From Pirellulaceae bacterium (GTDB lineage: Bacteria; Planctomycetota; Planctomycetia; Pirellulales; Pirellulaceae), in NCBI GenBank assembly GCA_018402565.1, contig JAGYIQ010000005.1:1-64000 (forward strand): a DNA stretch of 64,000 bases, given 5' to 3'. The notes under the pieces were generated by a model. It searched no databases, had not been told where the DNA came from, and saw nothing but the letters and a program-made list of their open reading frames with translations. Within the stretch, counting starts at the first letter, position 1; each line of letters starts with the position of its first letter. The translations under genes and the position numbers were made by a program. This document shows positions 1-8,830 of the stretch, in pieces.

Positions 1-1417
1 GAGAACTTCCGCTTGAAAAATATTTAATAACGTTGCGACCGACAAAATGCCCACGATACCCTCGTGAATGGTGATGTCGAATTACAAACGGTTGAAGATG
101 TCGCTGCAACTCCCGATTACTACGCCATAGATCTATGGCCGCCTCGACAGCATGTGCGATTCGCGGCGGACGCAACTGGCTCGCCTGCCCTGGCTGCTCA
201 GATTGGGGCAGCTCATTGATAAATTGCCATGCGGCGTCAATTGCGGCTTGGTCGTGAGCTTGCAAGCCACGCCAACGATACCGAAACAGATCGCCAGCCG
301 TACGCGATGACTTCATTGCAATCGACAACAGGTCCACCGCTGAGTCCAGGCCCTGATGCCGTTCTCGGGGAATATCTAGCACATTTCGTAATTTCAAAAT
401 GCTGAGCAACTCGTCCTGACGAAGTTGAAACGGAGTAGCGGACAGCCCCAAGAAACGACATATCTTGCCGGAAAAAAAAGACTCTAGATTCTTGCGGGAC
501 TGAACGGTTTCGTTTTTTAGATTATGAATTTCATCGACAACAACCAGGGGCAAGCTTGGTATCTCGCCAGCAATCGCAAATCGTGTTAGGTCATCCAATG
601 CATCCGAAAGCCGTTTGCCGTTCCGCTCTTCGAGAATTCGGTCGAAGCGTTGAGCAATATGGTCATTTTGGATCGCGCGACGATAAGACTGTCGCAGACG
701 GAGACCAACTTCAAGATCGTCTTGCCACAATGAACTTGCGCGTCGCAGGTCAAGCATTTCCGCTACGATGCTCTTCGCGATTGTTCCAAAAACCTGTTTG
801 CACCACCATTTCCGGTCATCAGGCCGAATACTGAAGTACTCAAACACAGAAGCTAGAGCTCGCCGCCGAGATCGGTCACGTTCACTTAATGCCGCCCCAA
901 GAGCTCCATGCTTGGCAATCACAAGCATTGGCTGACTGCGAGTCGCGGCCCGTAACTGCCGCGACAGATCGACAATGTTACCAGAAGACCTTTTCGCTCT
1001 AGTGTTTGGGCTGCCGATATTCAACCAATCCAGAGCGCCTTTCGTACGAGCGCAATCGACCTTGAAGGCCTCCGCTTCGCGGAGCCATTTATTGAACAAA
1101 GCATCATTATTAGGCGTTAAGACTAAAACCGCTGGCTTGTTCGAAGGCAGACCTTCGGGGGATTTACCCGTACGTATCGCATCCAAAATGGAGACAGCGA
1201 CAGCTAACGCTACGTAGGTTTTCCCGAGCCCCACCTCATCCGCAAGAATCATTATCTCCCGACGCTGGTTACCACCTGCAACGAACCGTTTCAAAATGGC
1301 GCTGGAGGTCACTTCCTGGCGAGCCTGATCGATCGCGACCTGGTTCTCGGAATCAGACTCATTGCCAAAGACCTGCCGTAAGGATTTCCCCAAATCGATA
1401 TCTGGTGACAGAATCAT
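1..1417 (-). CDS. SNF2-type DEAD/DEAH helicase, N-terminal part (runs off window)
   Basis: Reading the minus strand from the ATG at 1417 gives an uninterrupted frame to the window edge, so about 470 N-terminal residues are visible. Walker A is seen as ADEVGLGKT (coded near 1235), the Walker B/DExH box as VVVDEIHNLKN (near 530), and motif III as GLSATPF (near 450). These are hallmarks of SNF2-like superfamily 2 ATPases that translocate on duplex nucleic acid. The start overlaps the stop of the upstream phospholipase-D-like gene in an ATGA arrangement, so translation is probably coupled. As the last gene of a four-gene operon with a PLD protein, a role in anti-phage defence is likely but inferred. 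The C-terminal helicase lobe lies outside the window. Confidence 0.85.
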   Translation of the reverse strand, partial: MILSPDIDLGKSLRQVFGNESDSENQVAIDQARQEVTSSAILKRFVAGGNQRREIMILADEVGLGKTYVALAVAVSILDAIRTGKSPEGLPSNKPAVLVLTPNNDALFNKWLREAEAFKVDCARTKGALDWLNIGSPNTRAKRSSGNIVDLSRQLRAATRSQPMLVIAKHGALGAALSERDRSRRRALASVFEYFSIRPDDRKWWCKQVFGTIAKSIVAEMLDLRRASSLWQDDLEVGLRLRQSYRRAIQNDHIAQRFDRILEERNGKRLSDALDDLTRFAIAGEIPSLPLVVVDEIHNLKNETVQSRKNLESFFSGKICRFLGLSATPFQLRQDELLSILKLRNVLDIPRERHQGLDSAVDLLSIAMKSSRTAGDLFRYRWRGLQAHDQAAIDAAWQFINELPQSEQPGQASQLRPPRIAHAVEAAIDLWRSNRELQRHLQPFVIRHHHSRGYRGHFVGRNVIKYFSSGSS

Positions 1418-3564
1418 AGAGTTACTCCAACAAAACGATCGCGATAAATACGAAATGGTCCATGTGCTAGTTCAGGATGGGCTTCCTCGAGCTTCTCCAA
1501 TAACTCACGACATCGAAGAACCGCTGGTGTGAAACAGTTGCGAATCGGGCCATCATGTAATCGGTCTCGGCAACGCAACAAAGCGGCTAAAATCTCAGTA
1601 AGCTGAAAACCAACAGCGATTGGCGTCTTCAACGGCTCGTGGTTGCCTGTCGCTTGCCCAAGGCTAGCAAAAGCTCGTTCTGCGAGTTCAAGTGGACTTG
1701 TAGGTCCACGTAGAGCCGCATCCAAGGCCGTCTGAGAATAGCTAGCCCGATCCAGCGCAACTTCGATACCTGGTATCGCCTGTACAAATTTTCGAATAAA
1801 GTACGCTAGTATGCGACGCGTATCAATGACATCATCCTTCGCTCCTTTGGATTCGCCATCCGATGTCTTATTCCCTCCACCGTCCGCATCGCTGGGCTCA
1901 CGCCCAAGCAGGAAGTAATCAATTAGCTCACCCTCGGTTGGCTTACGACCGACCAATTGAAGCGGAAGTGTTGCCTTTTCGTCAAAACGAACTGGGAAAA
2001 TTGCGTGCTTGCCGTCCCAGCGTACCTCAATAAACAGGTGTGGTATTATCGTATCATTCTCCGTAGGCAATTCGCCCAGATTGAAATCGCACCGCGGACA
2101 ATCAGCCAGATCTACAACCACCTCTTCTCCTGCCGCTGAGTCGTCGCGAAAACTGTAGAGAAGCCGGTAATTTCGGTCGACAGCAGGCGAAATTGGCATA
2201 AGCAAGACTAAGTCGTTTGGGATCGAAGAGTCTTCCCGAAAGCGAATAGCGATTTCCGTACCGTTTGCCGATACCTCGGACAGAAAACCTGGAAAATCAA
2301 TCTCATCTTCCCTCGTTGGCATTTCAGTCACGGGCGCCGTACCGGTAAGCACTTCGATCGCCGGCCCTGCGAAGTCCAGAAGCGAGTCAAGCTGTCGACG
2401 TCGTCGTGCGGACAAGCGATAGACCATGCCGGCTTCCCAACTCTTCGGACCCCCTAATCCCAGACCACGACGTGTACAATTAGAGGATCCCGCGTACAAA
2501 ACACTCCCCGCCTGTCCATCTAGAATAATCATCTTAGCGTGAAGTTGCCGGTACACTTGATTTTTGTCGGTGCTTCCATTGGCAACCTTCTTGCCGATTT
2601 CATAGTCCTCCGTTTCATCGTCATCCGTAGTGCCACTAACTTCAATTGGGTCTCCCGCGAACGGCAACGCCGCTCGAAGGAACAGACGTGAGCTAAGCCT
2701 ACCCTTCAATTCCACTGCAACATCGGCATCAAACTCTGGTACCCAGCCCTTACCGGTTGAGTTTGCTGCACCGCGACAAACAAGCTCGATTGTCGGCGGG
2801 AAACTGAATCGTCGCATTACATCCTGGATCGCATCCGCTGCATTTATCCCCTCTGGCCAAAAAGGAGAGACGATCGTCAACTTTTCTGGCGGTGTCTCCG
2901 ATAGTACCGCCCACTCAGACTCCATCCTTGGCAGCACCTCATTTGCCATAACGATAACGCACGGGCTATCATCCGGGAACTTACCTTCTGGCAACGACTC
3001 GGCCTTCTCGTGAAATATAGAGAGCTGTCGCCTTAGTTGAGGGCTATTGGATTCATCCGCAATCCGACGGAGTATTTCAATGGCTGACATGAGCAGGGCT
3101 CGCGGCGCACTCTGTCGCCCACCGTAGTCCAAGGAGACGATGCACTCATAATTCTGCCGAAATCCTTGCCGAGTCAAATTTGCAGAGCCCACTATCAATC
3201 GAATCAACCGCTCGGGAATACCCCCTTCGGGATCATCTCGAATCCACATCAACAAACTAATCTTGGCATGTTGTTTCGTATCCACGATTGGTATTGGATC
3301 AATGCGGGGCGAGCACCGGGCCAACTGCTTGCAACCGAGCGGGGAATACATAACCGTAACATCGGTCGCCTGAAGCCTTCGCTCCAATTCTGACCGAAAT
3401 GCCCGCATACGACTGCTTGGCGACCTTACTCCTAATGCCGCCGCCAGAAGCTCCTCTTCGAAGAAGTCAAAGTCAATCTGATACGTCGTCGCTATCATAG
3501 ACTCTAGTACGAATCCATCCGCGGGCGGAATATACCTATCAAGAAGGCGTTTTTCATTATCCAT
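1414..3564 (-). CDS. Phospholipase D-like domain protein, defence-type
   Basis: A 716-residue protein with two PLD active-site motifs. The first has His99-x-Lys101 followed by GSANLT around residues 126-131; the second has His342-x-Lys344 followed by GSSNCT around 359-364. Paired HxK motifs form one active site in PLD-family nucleases and phosphodiesterases. There is no signal peptide or membrane segment, so it should be cytoplasmic. The last ~200 residues hold no motif I recognise. It starts one base after the stop of the upstream DUF6361-like gene and its stop overlaps the helicase start, so the three are surely co-transcribed. PLD nuclease plus helicase is a recurring pairing in prokaryotic defence (DISARM, Mokosh), but this combination is not one I can name with confidence. 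Confidence 0.85.
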   Translation of the reverse strand: MDNEKRLLDRYIPPADGFVLESMIATTYQIDFDFFEEELLAAALGVRSPSSRMRAFRSELERRLQATDVTVMYSPLGCKQLARCSPRIDPIPIVDTKQHAKISLLMWIRDDPEGGIPERLIRLIVGSANLTRQGFRQNYECIVSLDYGGRQSAPRALLMSAIEILRRIADESNSPQLRRQLSIFHEKAESLPEGKFPDDSPCVIVMANEVLPRMESEWAVLSETPPEKLTIVSPFWPEGINAADAIQDVMRRFSFPPTIELVCRGAANSTGKGWVPEFDADVAVELKGRLSSRLFLRAALPFAGDPIEVSGTTDDDETEDYEIGKKVANGSTDKNQVYRQLHAKMIILDGQAGSVLYAGSSNCTRRGLGLGGPKSWEAGMVYRLSARRRRQLDSLLDFAGPAIEVLTGTAPVTEMPTREDEIDFPGFLSEVSANGTEIAIRFREDSSIPNDLVLLMPISPAVDRNYRLLYSFRDDSAAGEEVVVDLADCPRCDFNLGELPTENDTIIPHLFIEVRWDGKHAIFPVRFDEKATLPLQLVGRKPTEGELIDYFLLGREPSDADGGGNKTSDGESKGAKDDVIDTRRILAYFIRKFVQAIPGIEVALDRASYSQTALDAALRGPTSPLELAERAFASLGQATGNHEPLKTPIAVGFQLTEILAALLRCRDRLHDGPIRNCFTPAVLRCRELLEKLEEAHPELAHGPFRIYRDRFVGVTL

Positions 3565-3565
3565 G

Positions 3566-4915
3566 TTATCTTCTAGGCCTCTTGTTTTCTTGAGAAAGCT
3601 TTTTGTTCTCGCGGAGCATGTGTATGAACGGCTCCAACCGATAGGGATGCGTCAACTCTTTACCGTCCGCAGCGAAGGGGGGTTCCATACGCTGGAAAAT
3701 TGGTGACGGCCGAAGAACTCGACCGTTCTCCATGGTTATCCAATCCGATTTGGCAACACCTCCATCGAATTTACCCGATTGAACTTGATGGTGTCGACGG
3801 AGAATTTCCTCAACTACGCTCATGCCTTCTCTCGCATACTCGACAGCCTTCGCAAAACCCGCAAACCCATTAATCGTATCAAGCAGAAACGAAGCCTCAG
3901 ACGTTTCGCTGAACTTCCCGAGAGCGGAAGCCGTTTCACGACATCGCTCGATTGCCTGCTTGGTGAATTGCTCCGAGAACAAGGCATCAATTCTCTTTGA
4001 AGAATTCTGCGTCCCCCACCACTGCAATAAATGAAAGGCACATAGGACTGCTTCATGGAACTGCTCTGTGACGATGATCGCCGTGACCACTGTCGGCAGA
4101 CCTAAGGAGTTAGCCTTCTCGATCTTGCGTAGCTCTCGGCGGAGTTGCACGATAGATCCTAAGTTCCATCGATCTGGTAGACCACTGTTCGTACTCAGCG
4201 CCTGCAAGGCCTGTTCAACACAATTTCGACTATCGTCAGCAGTCAATGCGTCTCCGAGGAGCGCGCGTTCCATTTTATTCATCGCGACCAAATGACAATC
4301 TCTGGACCACGAAATCAGACCATCAAAAGTCATCGAAATCCGCCGCGAAGAGACTGGATCCGCGAGCCGCTTGAAATCTCGACCCGTCAGCTCTGGTTTC
4401 GGGAACTGCTTCGCCAGTTCGGTCCCCGCCTGAGTCAATGCACCCGTATCAGCACATGCCAGCTTACCGCCAATGAGCGCCGTCCAATAAGTTCCAATTG
4501 CTCCAGTTCGAGACTGATGCTTGAGCAATTTAAAATCCGGACTTATTGGTCCTCGACTGTCGGCGTAAAAATCATACATCTTTTCAGCATATGAAACTCC
4601 GCGTAGCCCATCGGCAGCAAATTTAGTACCACTTTTTCGAGCAGCAACGCAGGCTAATGCCCACAAACGCTCATACGGTTCCACTGCCTGTCGTCGCTGC
4701 GCGAGCCCCGAGGGACCTGGCAAACATGTGATATTACAGTCCGCGTTAGCTATCGCAGCACAAAGCATTGACAGATATCGCGACCGGGTAGTGATCGTTG
4801 TTATGCCGGGTAACAGCATTTCCGCTAGCGAACCGTACGTCTGAAGCGCGCCCAGCGGATCAACGCTTCGAGAACTCGTTCCTATCGGATCATAATCAGT
4901 TATAAACGGCAACAT
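3566..4915 (-). CDS. DUF6361-like protein in helicase/PLD operon
   Basis: A 449-residue protein counted from the ATG at 4915, which has an AGGA ribosome-binding site about 10 bases upstream; the in-frame TTG at 4936 is less likely. Near the N-terminus it reads SLAEMLLPGITTITTRSRYLS. This resembles the start of DUF6361 proteins, where a conserved 'LFPGTSTIQTRARYF' type segment occurs. The assignment is from memory of that pattern and is moderate only. No catalytic motif is visible and the protein looks mostly helical. It sits one base upstream of the PLD gene and 84 bases downstream of the unknown 238-residue gene. The function is unknown; the operon suggests a sensing or scaffolding role in defence. 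Confidence 0.65.
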   Translation of the reverse strand: MLPFITDYDPIGTSSRSVDPLGALQTYGSLAEMLLPGITTITTRSRYLSMLCAAIANADCNITCLPGPSGLAQRRQAVEPYERLWALACVAARKSGTKFAADGLRGVSYAEKMYDFYADSRGPISPDFKLLKHQSRTGAIGTYWTALIGGKLACADTGALTQAGTELAKQFPKPELTGRDFKRLADPVSSRRISMTFDGLISWSRDCHLVAMNKMERALLGDALTADDSRNCVEQALQALSTNSGLPDRWNLGSIVQLRRELRKIEKANSLGLPTVVTAIIVTEQFHEAVLCAFHLLQWWGTQNSSKRIDALFSEQFTKQAIERCRETASALGKFSETSEASFLLDTINGFAGFAKAVEYAREGMSVVEEILRRHHQVQSGKFDGGVAKSDWITMENGRVLRPSPIFQRMEPPFAADGKELTHPYRLEPFIHMLRENKKLSQENKRPRR

Positions 4916-4999
4916 GCAATGCTTTTCCTTTTGCAACTGAACTGTGTCTTTTGATTAAAGTGCGGGGTCGCTATATCACAAAATTGGCATAAGCCTAAC

Positions 5000-5716
5000 T
5001 CAATGCTCGAGCCAGCGGAACATGCAAGGTTTGACGAAGGATCGCCGACGTATTTGCTTGGCAAACCTGCCTGCAACCACAGAAGAACGAATGTTGTCAC
5101 CTATTTGCATCTCTCGGCCATCGATGTGTAGCGGCCATCGCTCGCGCCATGCCCGATCGAGGAACTCGAGGACTCTGCGAGTCTGAGAAATTCCGAGTCC
5201 GTCGCCAATATTTTGCATCAAATCAGGACGGCAGGGCAGCATTGGTGGCCCATTCGCTTGACACATTACTTTGTAGGCAACCTTTGGCGGGAGTGAGTCA
5301 AACGGATTTATTCCTGATGCATGCAACTGATACACGGCTGTGAATGCAGCCAACGACAAAACACCTCGAATGAACCCAGCGCCGGCACACGAAACAAGAT
5401 CGTCGCCCGATGAGTAATCGCACTTGTCGACATCGACTCTCATTTTCATAAACCGTTTTGAATCAAGAAGTCCCCACAGAAAGTGAAAGGGATCGTCACA
5501 CATTAAAAGCGTCGCGCGAACGGTCTTTTTAGCTAGAATTTGATTGACAGCCTCAATCTGCGATTGATCATCCAATGCCCAATCGACCAAAAACTCTTCA
5601 GCCGACGACCACTGTCCCCAACCGCGGTATTTTTTATCGAAATCCCCCCATCGCAGCGAGAGTGCTGGCTCCAGCTCTGCTCGATCGAAAACAACATACT
5701 CGTGTGTATTTGACAT
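5000..5716 (-). CDS. Unknown 238-residue protein, first gene of the defence-like operon
   Basis: The frame begins at the ATG at 5716, preceded by a good GGGAGGA ribosome-binding site 5 bases upstream. I do not recognise the family. The protein is soluble, with many aromatic residues in the first 40 positions (RWGDFDKKYRGWGQW). A middle segment, GFIRGVLSLAAFTAVYQLHA, may be a buried helix. The C-terminus is basic (KQIRRRSFVKPC). It precedes the DUF6361-like gene by about 84 bases on the same strand, so it is probably the first gene of that operon. An immunity or adaptor role would be guesswork. The upstream 270 bases show no clear promoter. Confidence 0.6.
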   Translation of the reverse strand: MSNTHEYVVFDRAELEPALSLRWGDFDKKYRGWGQWSSAEEFLVDWALDDQSQIEAVNQILAKKTVRATLLMCDDPFHFLWGLLDSKRFMKMRVDVDKCDYSSGDDLVSCAGAGFIRGVLSLAAFTAVYQLHASGINPFDSLPPKVAYKVMCQANGPPMLPCRPDLMQNIGDGLGISQTRRVLEFLDRAWRERWPLHIDGREMQIGDNIRSSVVAGRFAKQIRRRSFVKPCMFRWLEH

Positions 5717-5917
5717 CCATCCTCCCGTTTAGTTAATGCATAGCCGTTGCAGTTTATCCCGTGCTGGTCACAGATGCAATGTAGGATTTGAGTGAAAATT
5801 AGAACGTCGCAAACGGTATTTGGCCACATTTTCCAGCACCTGGAGGCGTTGACTGGAAATCGCGAGGGTACAAGGCCGATTAGGGACTACGGTGAGTGCT
5901 CGGTCCTGAACACGACA

Positions 5918-5985
5918 GACAGAAAGATTGGGGTACGAAAAATAGGCAAGGCCGGTCTTCGGTAAACCGGCAGCCTCTGCTGGTT
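5918..5985 (+). repeat. Degraded copy of the dispersed GGCAGAAA motif plus CCAGCAG hairpin repeat
   Basis: The sequence has an imperfect GACAGAAAGATTGGGG block followed by a short stretch and then CTTCGGTAAACCGGCAG and CCTCTGCTGG. This is the same order seen at 7754-7860 and 12465-12560. It abuts the 5' edge of the truncated DUF2075 gene. The rest of 5721-5989 shows nothing I can name. Confidence 0.6.
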
Positions 5986-6019
5986 TAAAGTGTGGAAATG
6001 CGGGAATATCTGCGGCATG

Positions 6020-6709
6020 ATGGAGCTGCCGTCGCAGTTCCGCTGCAATGGCTCGGATGGCTACCTGGCGTGGCTGGACCATCTGCTGCAGATTCGCACC
6101 ACGGCCAACGAGTCGTTGGCGGGAATCGATTACGACTTCCGGGTCTGCGATTCGCCGACTGAAATGCGGGACCTGATCCTGGAGCTGGATCAGGGCCCCG
6201 ATCGGGCTCGGTTGGTGGCCGGGTATTGCTGGGATTGGATCAGCAAGCAGGACACGCAGCGGTACGACATCGCCTTCCCGCAGCACGGGTTTGCCATGCA
6301 GTGGAACCTGGCGGACGACGGCCAGTTGTGGTTATTGAAGGAGGGGTCGGTGAACCAGATCGGCTGCATCCACACCTGCCAGGGCCTGGAGTTGGGCTAT
6401 GTGGGTGTGATCATCGGTCCGGACTTGGTGATCCGCAACGGGCGTTGGCAGACCATTCCGGAAGCTCGGTCGCGCAACGATTCCTCGATCAAGGGCTACA
6501 AAAAGCTGCAAAAGCACGATCCGCTAGAGGCCGCCCGACGAGCGCGAGGCATTATCAAAAACACCTATCGCACGCTGATGACCCGTGGACAGAAAGGCTG
6601 TTTTGTCTGGGCCAGCGACTTGGAGACCAATCTCTGGTTAAAAGCTCGGCTCGCCAGCCAACAACCACGTGCTCTAGCGGCCGAAGAACCCGGCGAGTAT
6701 CGGGAGTAG
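6020..6709 (+). pseudogene. DUF2075-type helicase, C-terminal half only (copy A)
   Basis: An open frame encodes the C-terminal part of a DUF2075 (Schlafen-group DNA/RNA helicase-like) protein. It includes the characteristic QFRCNGSDGYLAWLD segment, the IHTCQGLELGYVGVIIGPDL helicase motif, and a distal LMTRGQKGCFVWASD segment. The N-terminal half with the Walker A motif is absent. Homology with copy C (12050-12425) starts at the ATGGAG at 6020, immediately after repeat DNA, so the gene was broken there. In-frame ATGs exist but the product would lack ATP binding, so it is most likely non-functional. It ends at TAG 6707-6709 and is followed by a GGCAGAAA repeat motif. Confidence 0.8.
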
Positions 6710-6763
6710 GCAGGGGGAAGGTGCTTGGTGCGAGGTGCTTCGTGCTTGGTGCTTGGGTAAGAA

Positions 6764-6789
6764 GGCAGAAAAATTGGGGGCAGAAAAGT
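6764..6789 (+). repeat. Dispersed GGCAGAAAAATTGGGGGCAG motif
   Basis: One of at least seven good copies in the window, all in plus orientation (others near 7754, 12465, 29836, 43272, 54014, 61096). It is preceded here by stuttering GTGCTTGGTGC-type sequence, as at 54014 where GGGCGTA is iterated. Confidence 0.75.
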
Positions 6790-6840
6790 GGACGTGCTCG
6801 GGCATGTGACTCCACGGTTCAGTCGACTAGCGAGCACTCA

Positions 6841-7014
6841 TTAGCCGCTCTCCCAATCCTCGACAGTAAGGCCGGGGACCCGCTGAAACTCTGCAACATT
6901 GTGCGTCACCAGCGTGCATCGATGGGCCAGAGCAATGGCCGCTATTTGTAGATCGTAGGGCGAGGCGGCGTTTCGCAAGAATGAAACCCAGACGTTGGTA
7001 TCGACTAAGTACAC
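6841..7014 (-). pseudogene. vapC: VapC-type PIN toxin with the centre deleted in frame
   Basis: From a GTG at 7014 (overlapping the antitoxin stop by one base) the frame reads [16 protein letters not shown] and then jumps to [20 protein letters not shown], followed by [12 protein letters not shown]. The start and end match the two ends of a VapC PIN-domain ribonuclease of about 130 residues, but only 57 residues remain. The middle ~70 residues, including the conserved central glutamate region, are missing. The first catalytic Asp (VDTN) and the Asp of the PYDLQIAA motif survive. The toxin should be inactive. The frame is preserved across the deletion. Confidence 0.8.
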
Positions 7015-7256
7015 TAGTCCAACTCCACCGGCTTCGGTAATTCACCCTGCGAGGGCCGCATGAAAGTTGCATCATCAATGGAACCCGCCAGATCGAAGTA
7101 ACCCGGGGGCCAACCACGTTCTTCCGGTATCGGAGTGGCCGGCCGCGGCTCTAGCACAATCACCACATCGTACTCCTGGTCGGGTTTGCCGAGCGGGATC
7201 ACGAGTGATAATGAACCTTCTTTATCAGTCTTTTTGGAAAGACGGATCGTATTCAT
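7014..7256 (-). CDS. VapB-like antitoxin of the broken VapC pair
   Basis: An 80-residue protein beginning at the ATG at 7256 with a short N-terminal beta/DNA-binding type segment ([20 protein letters not shown]) and a Pro-rich C-terminus ending [12 protein letters not shown]. It is directly upstream of, and overlaps by one base, the VapC remnant, the standard antitoxin-first order. The family is inferred from size and position; the DNA-binding fold is not certain. With the toxin truncated it is probably a leftover or a stand-alone regulator. Confidence 0.7.
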   Translation of the reverse strand: MNTIRLSKKTDKEGSLSLVIPLGKPDQEYDVVIVLEPRPATPIPEERGWPPGYFDLAGSIDDATFMRPSQGELPKPVELD

Positions 7257-7581
7257 CCATTGTTCTCCGGTGCGGTGCTCTGTGACTCGCTATCCCATGA
7301 GCTCCTTCAGCATCCTCCGAATCTCGTCTTCAAGCGGCGCGATCTGGCAAGCTCAAGCAGCAAACGTGGACGGCTAGTGGTGGAAATGCCGAGTGAACGG
7401 AATTTCACAACCCGTTATCGACTTCATTTCGTCGATCCACGCAACGGGAATGTGCGGCACCACCGCCAAGACGAATCCGTCACGCGGTACGGTTGGACGG
7501 TGATCGGGGTCCAGGATACACAAAATTGGCAGCGTCGTGGTTCGGAAAGGGAAAGAAATCCGGCGTTTCTTGACTGTCATC

Positions 7582-7715
7582 GCTCGGTTGGTGGCCGGGT
7601 ATTGCTGGGATTGGATCAGCAAGCAGGACACGCAGCGGTACGACATCGCCTTTCCGCAGCACGGGTTTGCGATGCCGTGGAACCTGGCGGACGACGGCCA
7701 GTTGTGGTTATTGAA
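7582..7715 (+). pseudogene. DUF2075 helicase internal fragment (copy B)
   Basis: This encodes about 44 residues (GYCWDWISKQDTQRYDIAFP onwards) nearly identical to part of copies A and C. It ends at the same base as copy C (after CAGTTGTGGTTATTGAA), so B and C share one truncation event. Flanking DNA at 7257-7580 holds no gene I recognise. Confidence 0.8.
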
Positions 7716-7753
7716 CCTCGTTCTTGGTTCTTGGAGCTGCGGCCGGGGGAACA

Positions 7754-7780
7754 GGCAGAAAAATTGGGGGCAGAAAAATG
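7754..7780 (+). repeat. Dispersed GGCAGAAAAATTGGGGGCAG motif
   Basis: Good copy directly downstream of DUF2075 fragment B and upstream of the CCAGCAG repeat block; the same arrangement recurs at 12465. Confidence 0.75.
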
Positions 7781-7794
7781 GACGCGGCCGGACT

Positions 7795-7959
7795 TCGGTA
7801 AACCAGCAGCCCAATGTAAACCAGCAGCCCTCTGTAAACCAGCAGCCTCTGCTGGTCGAAGTGTGAAAAGACACGGAGTGCGGTAGGGGTAGACACTACG
7901 AGCAAACGCCTGTCGAGATCAAACCGAGCGAGGGGCAGCGCACGCCTACGGCGTTGCGG
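7795..7959 (+). repeat. Left part of a ~187-base repeat unit split by IS66
   Basis: It contains three CCAGCAG motifs, the TGCTGGTCGAAGTGTGAAAA segment, CGGAGTGCGGTAGGGG, and the block ending CCTACGGCGTTGCGG. The next part of the unit (TTAAACAACGCA...) resumes at 10629 after the IS66 element. Confidence 0.8.
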
Positions 7960-8026
7960 CTCGGGTTCATGGTGTAGGCTTAGGGGTCTTTGCCTCGCAA
8001 AATGCCCCCAAGTCCAAGGAGTTTCC

Positions 8027-8370
8027 ATGGCCCTCGACACCCCGTCCACTGAGTTGACGAAAAGCCCTGATGTCCAAGAATCGCACCCGACCACGAAAGT
8101 CGAGATGTGGCGAGGCGGCTCGCTCGGTACGAAGCATCCGAACAATCGGTCGCCGAATTCTGCCGATCTGTGAACTGTTCCGTGCCCTCATTTTACCAAT
8201 GGCGGAGAAAGCTCCGGTTGGAGCAAACGTCGCCTGGCTTCCTCCGAGTCCAATCGTCGGTCGCATCCGCGGACACCAATCTCGAAATTCGCTTGCCCAG
8301 TGGTGTGTCCATCTTCTTGCCGCTGCATGCCATTTGCTCGTTACCTAAGATCTTGGAGCAAGTGGCCTAA
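8027..8370 (+). pseudogene. IS66 OrfA (TnpA), frameshifted
   Basis: The ATG at 8027 has a strong AAGGAG site 6 bases upstream and opens a frame (MALDTPSTELTKSP) that runs as far as KVEMW. The recognisable helix-turn-helix part (RLARYEASEQSVAEFCRSV, then SFYQWRRKL) lies in another frame, open from about 8107 to 8370. A single-base change near 8105-8112 would join them. IS66 OrfA proteins are small helix-turn-helix accessory proteins needed for transposition. Confidence 0.7.
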
Positions 8371-8373
8371 ACC

Positions 8374-8739
8374 ATGCTCGCTTTCAACCCGGCAATCAAG
8401 ATCTATCTGCATACCGAACCCGTCGATGCTCGCAAAAGCTTCGACGGGCTCTTCGGCCTGATTAAGACTGACTTTGGCTTGGACCTGCGCAACGGGGGGC
8501 TGTTCATGTTCCTCAATAAGCGACGCAATCGAGTCAAGCTGATGTATTGGGACAGTGACGGAATCGCCATCTGGATGAAACGATTGGAGCGTGGCTGTTT
8601 CCAGCGCCCACTGCGCTCACCTGATGGCAAGCATGTCATCATCGAAGCGACCGAACTCCACTCCATTTTATCCGGCATTGAACTGAGTAGCATCAAGCGA
8701 AGAGTGCGCTACAAGTCACCGCTAGTCGGCTCGACCTAG
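8374..8739 (+). CDS. IS66 OrfB (TnpB) accessory protein
   Basis: A 121-residue protein starting 3 bases after OrfA. It carries the family's diagnostic EPVDARKSFDGLFGLIKTDF near the N-terminus, FLNKRRNRVKLMYWDSDGIA in the middle, and a WMKRLERGCF segment. It matches the usual length of IS66 Orf2 and has no visible damage. The family is essential for IS66 transposition but its biochemical role is unclear. It sits between two broken genes of the same element. Confidence 0.9.
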   Translation: MLAFNPAIKIYLHTEPVDARKSFDGLFGLIKTDFGLDLRNGGLFMFLNKRRNRVKLMYWDSDGIAIWMKRLERGCFQRPLRSPDGKHVIIEATELHSILSGIELSSIKRRVRYKSPLVGST

Positions 8740-8830
8740 CGTTGGGTCATACTAGATCAGGAAATATGGCTTTATTTTTCGGATCTAGAAGAAACACCTC
8801 TTGCGCTGGTGTAACGTTTACAGTAAAACA

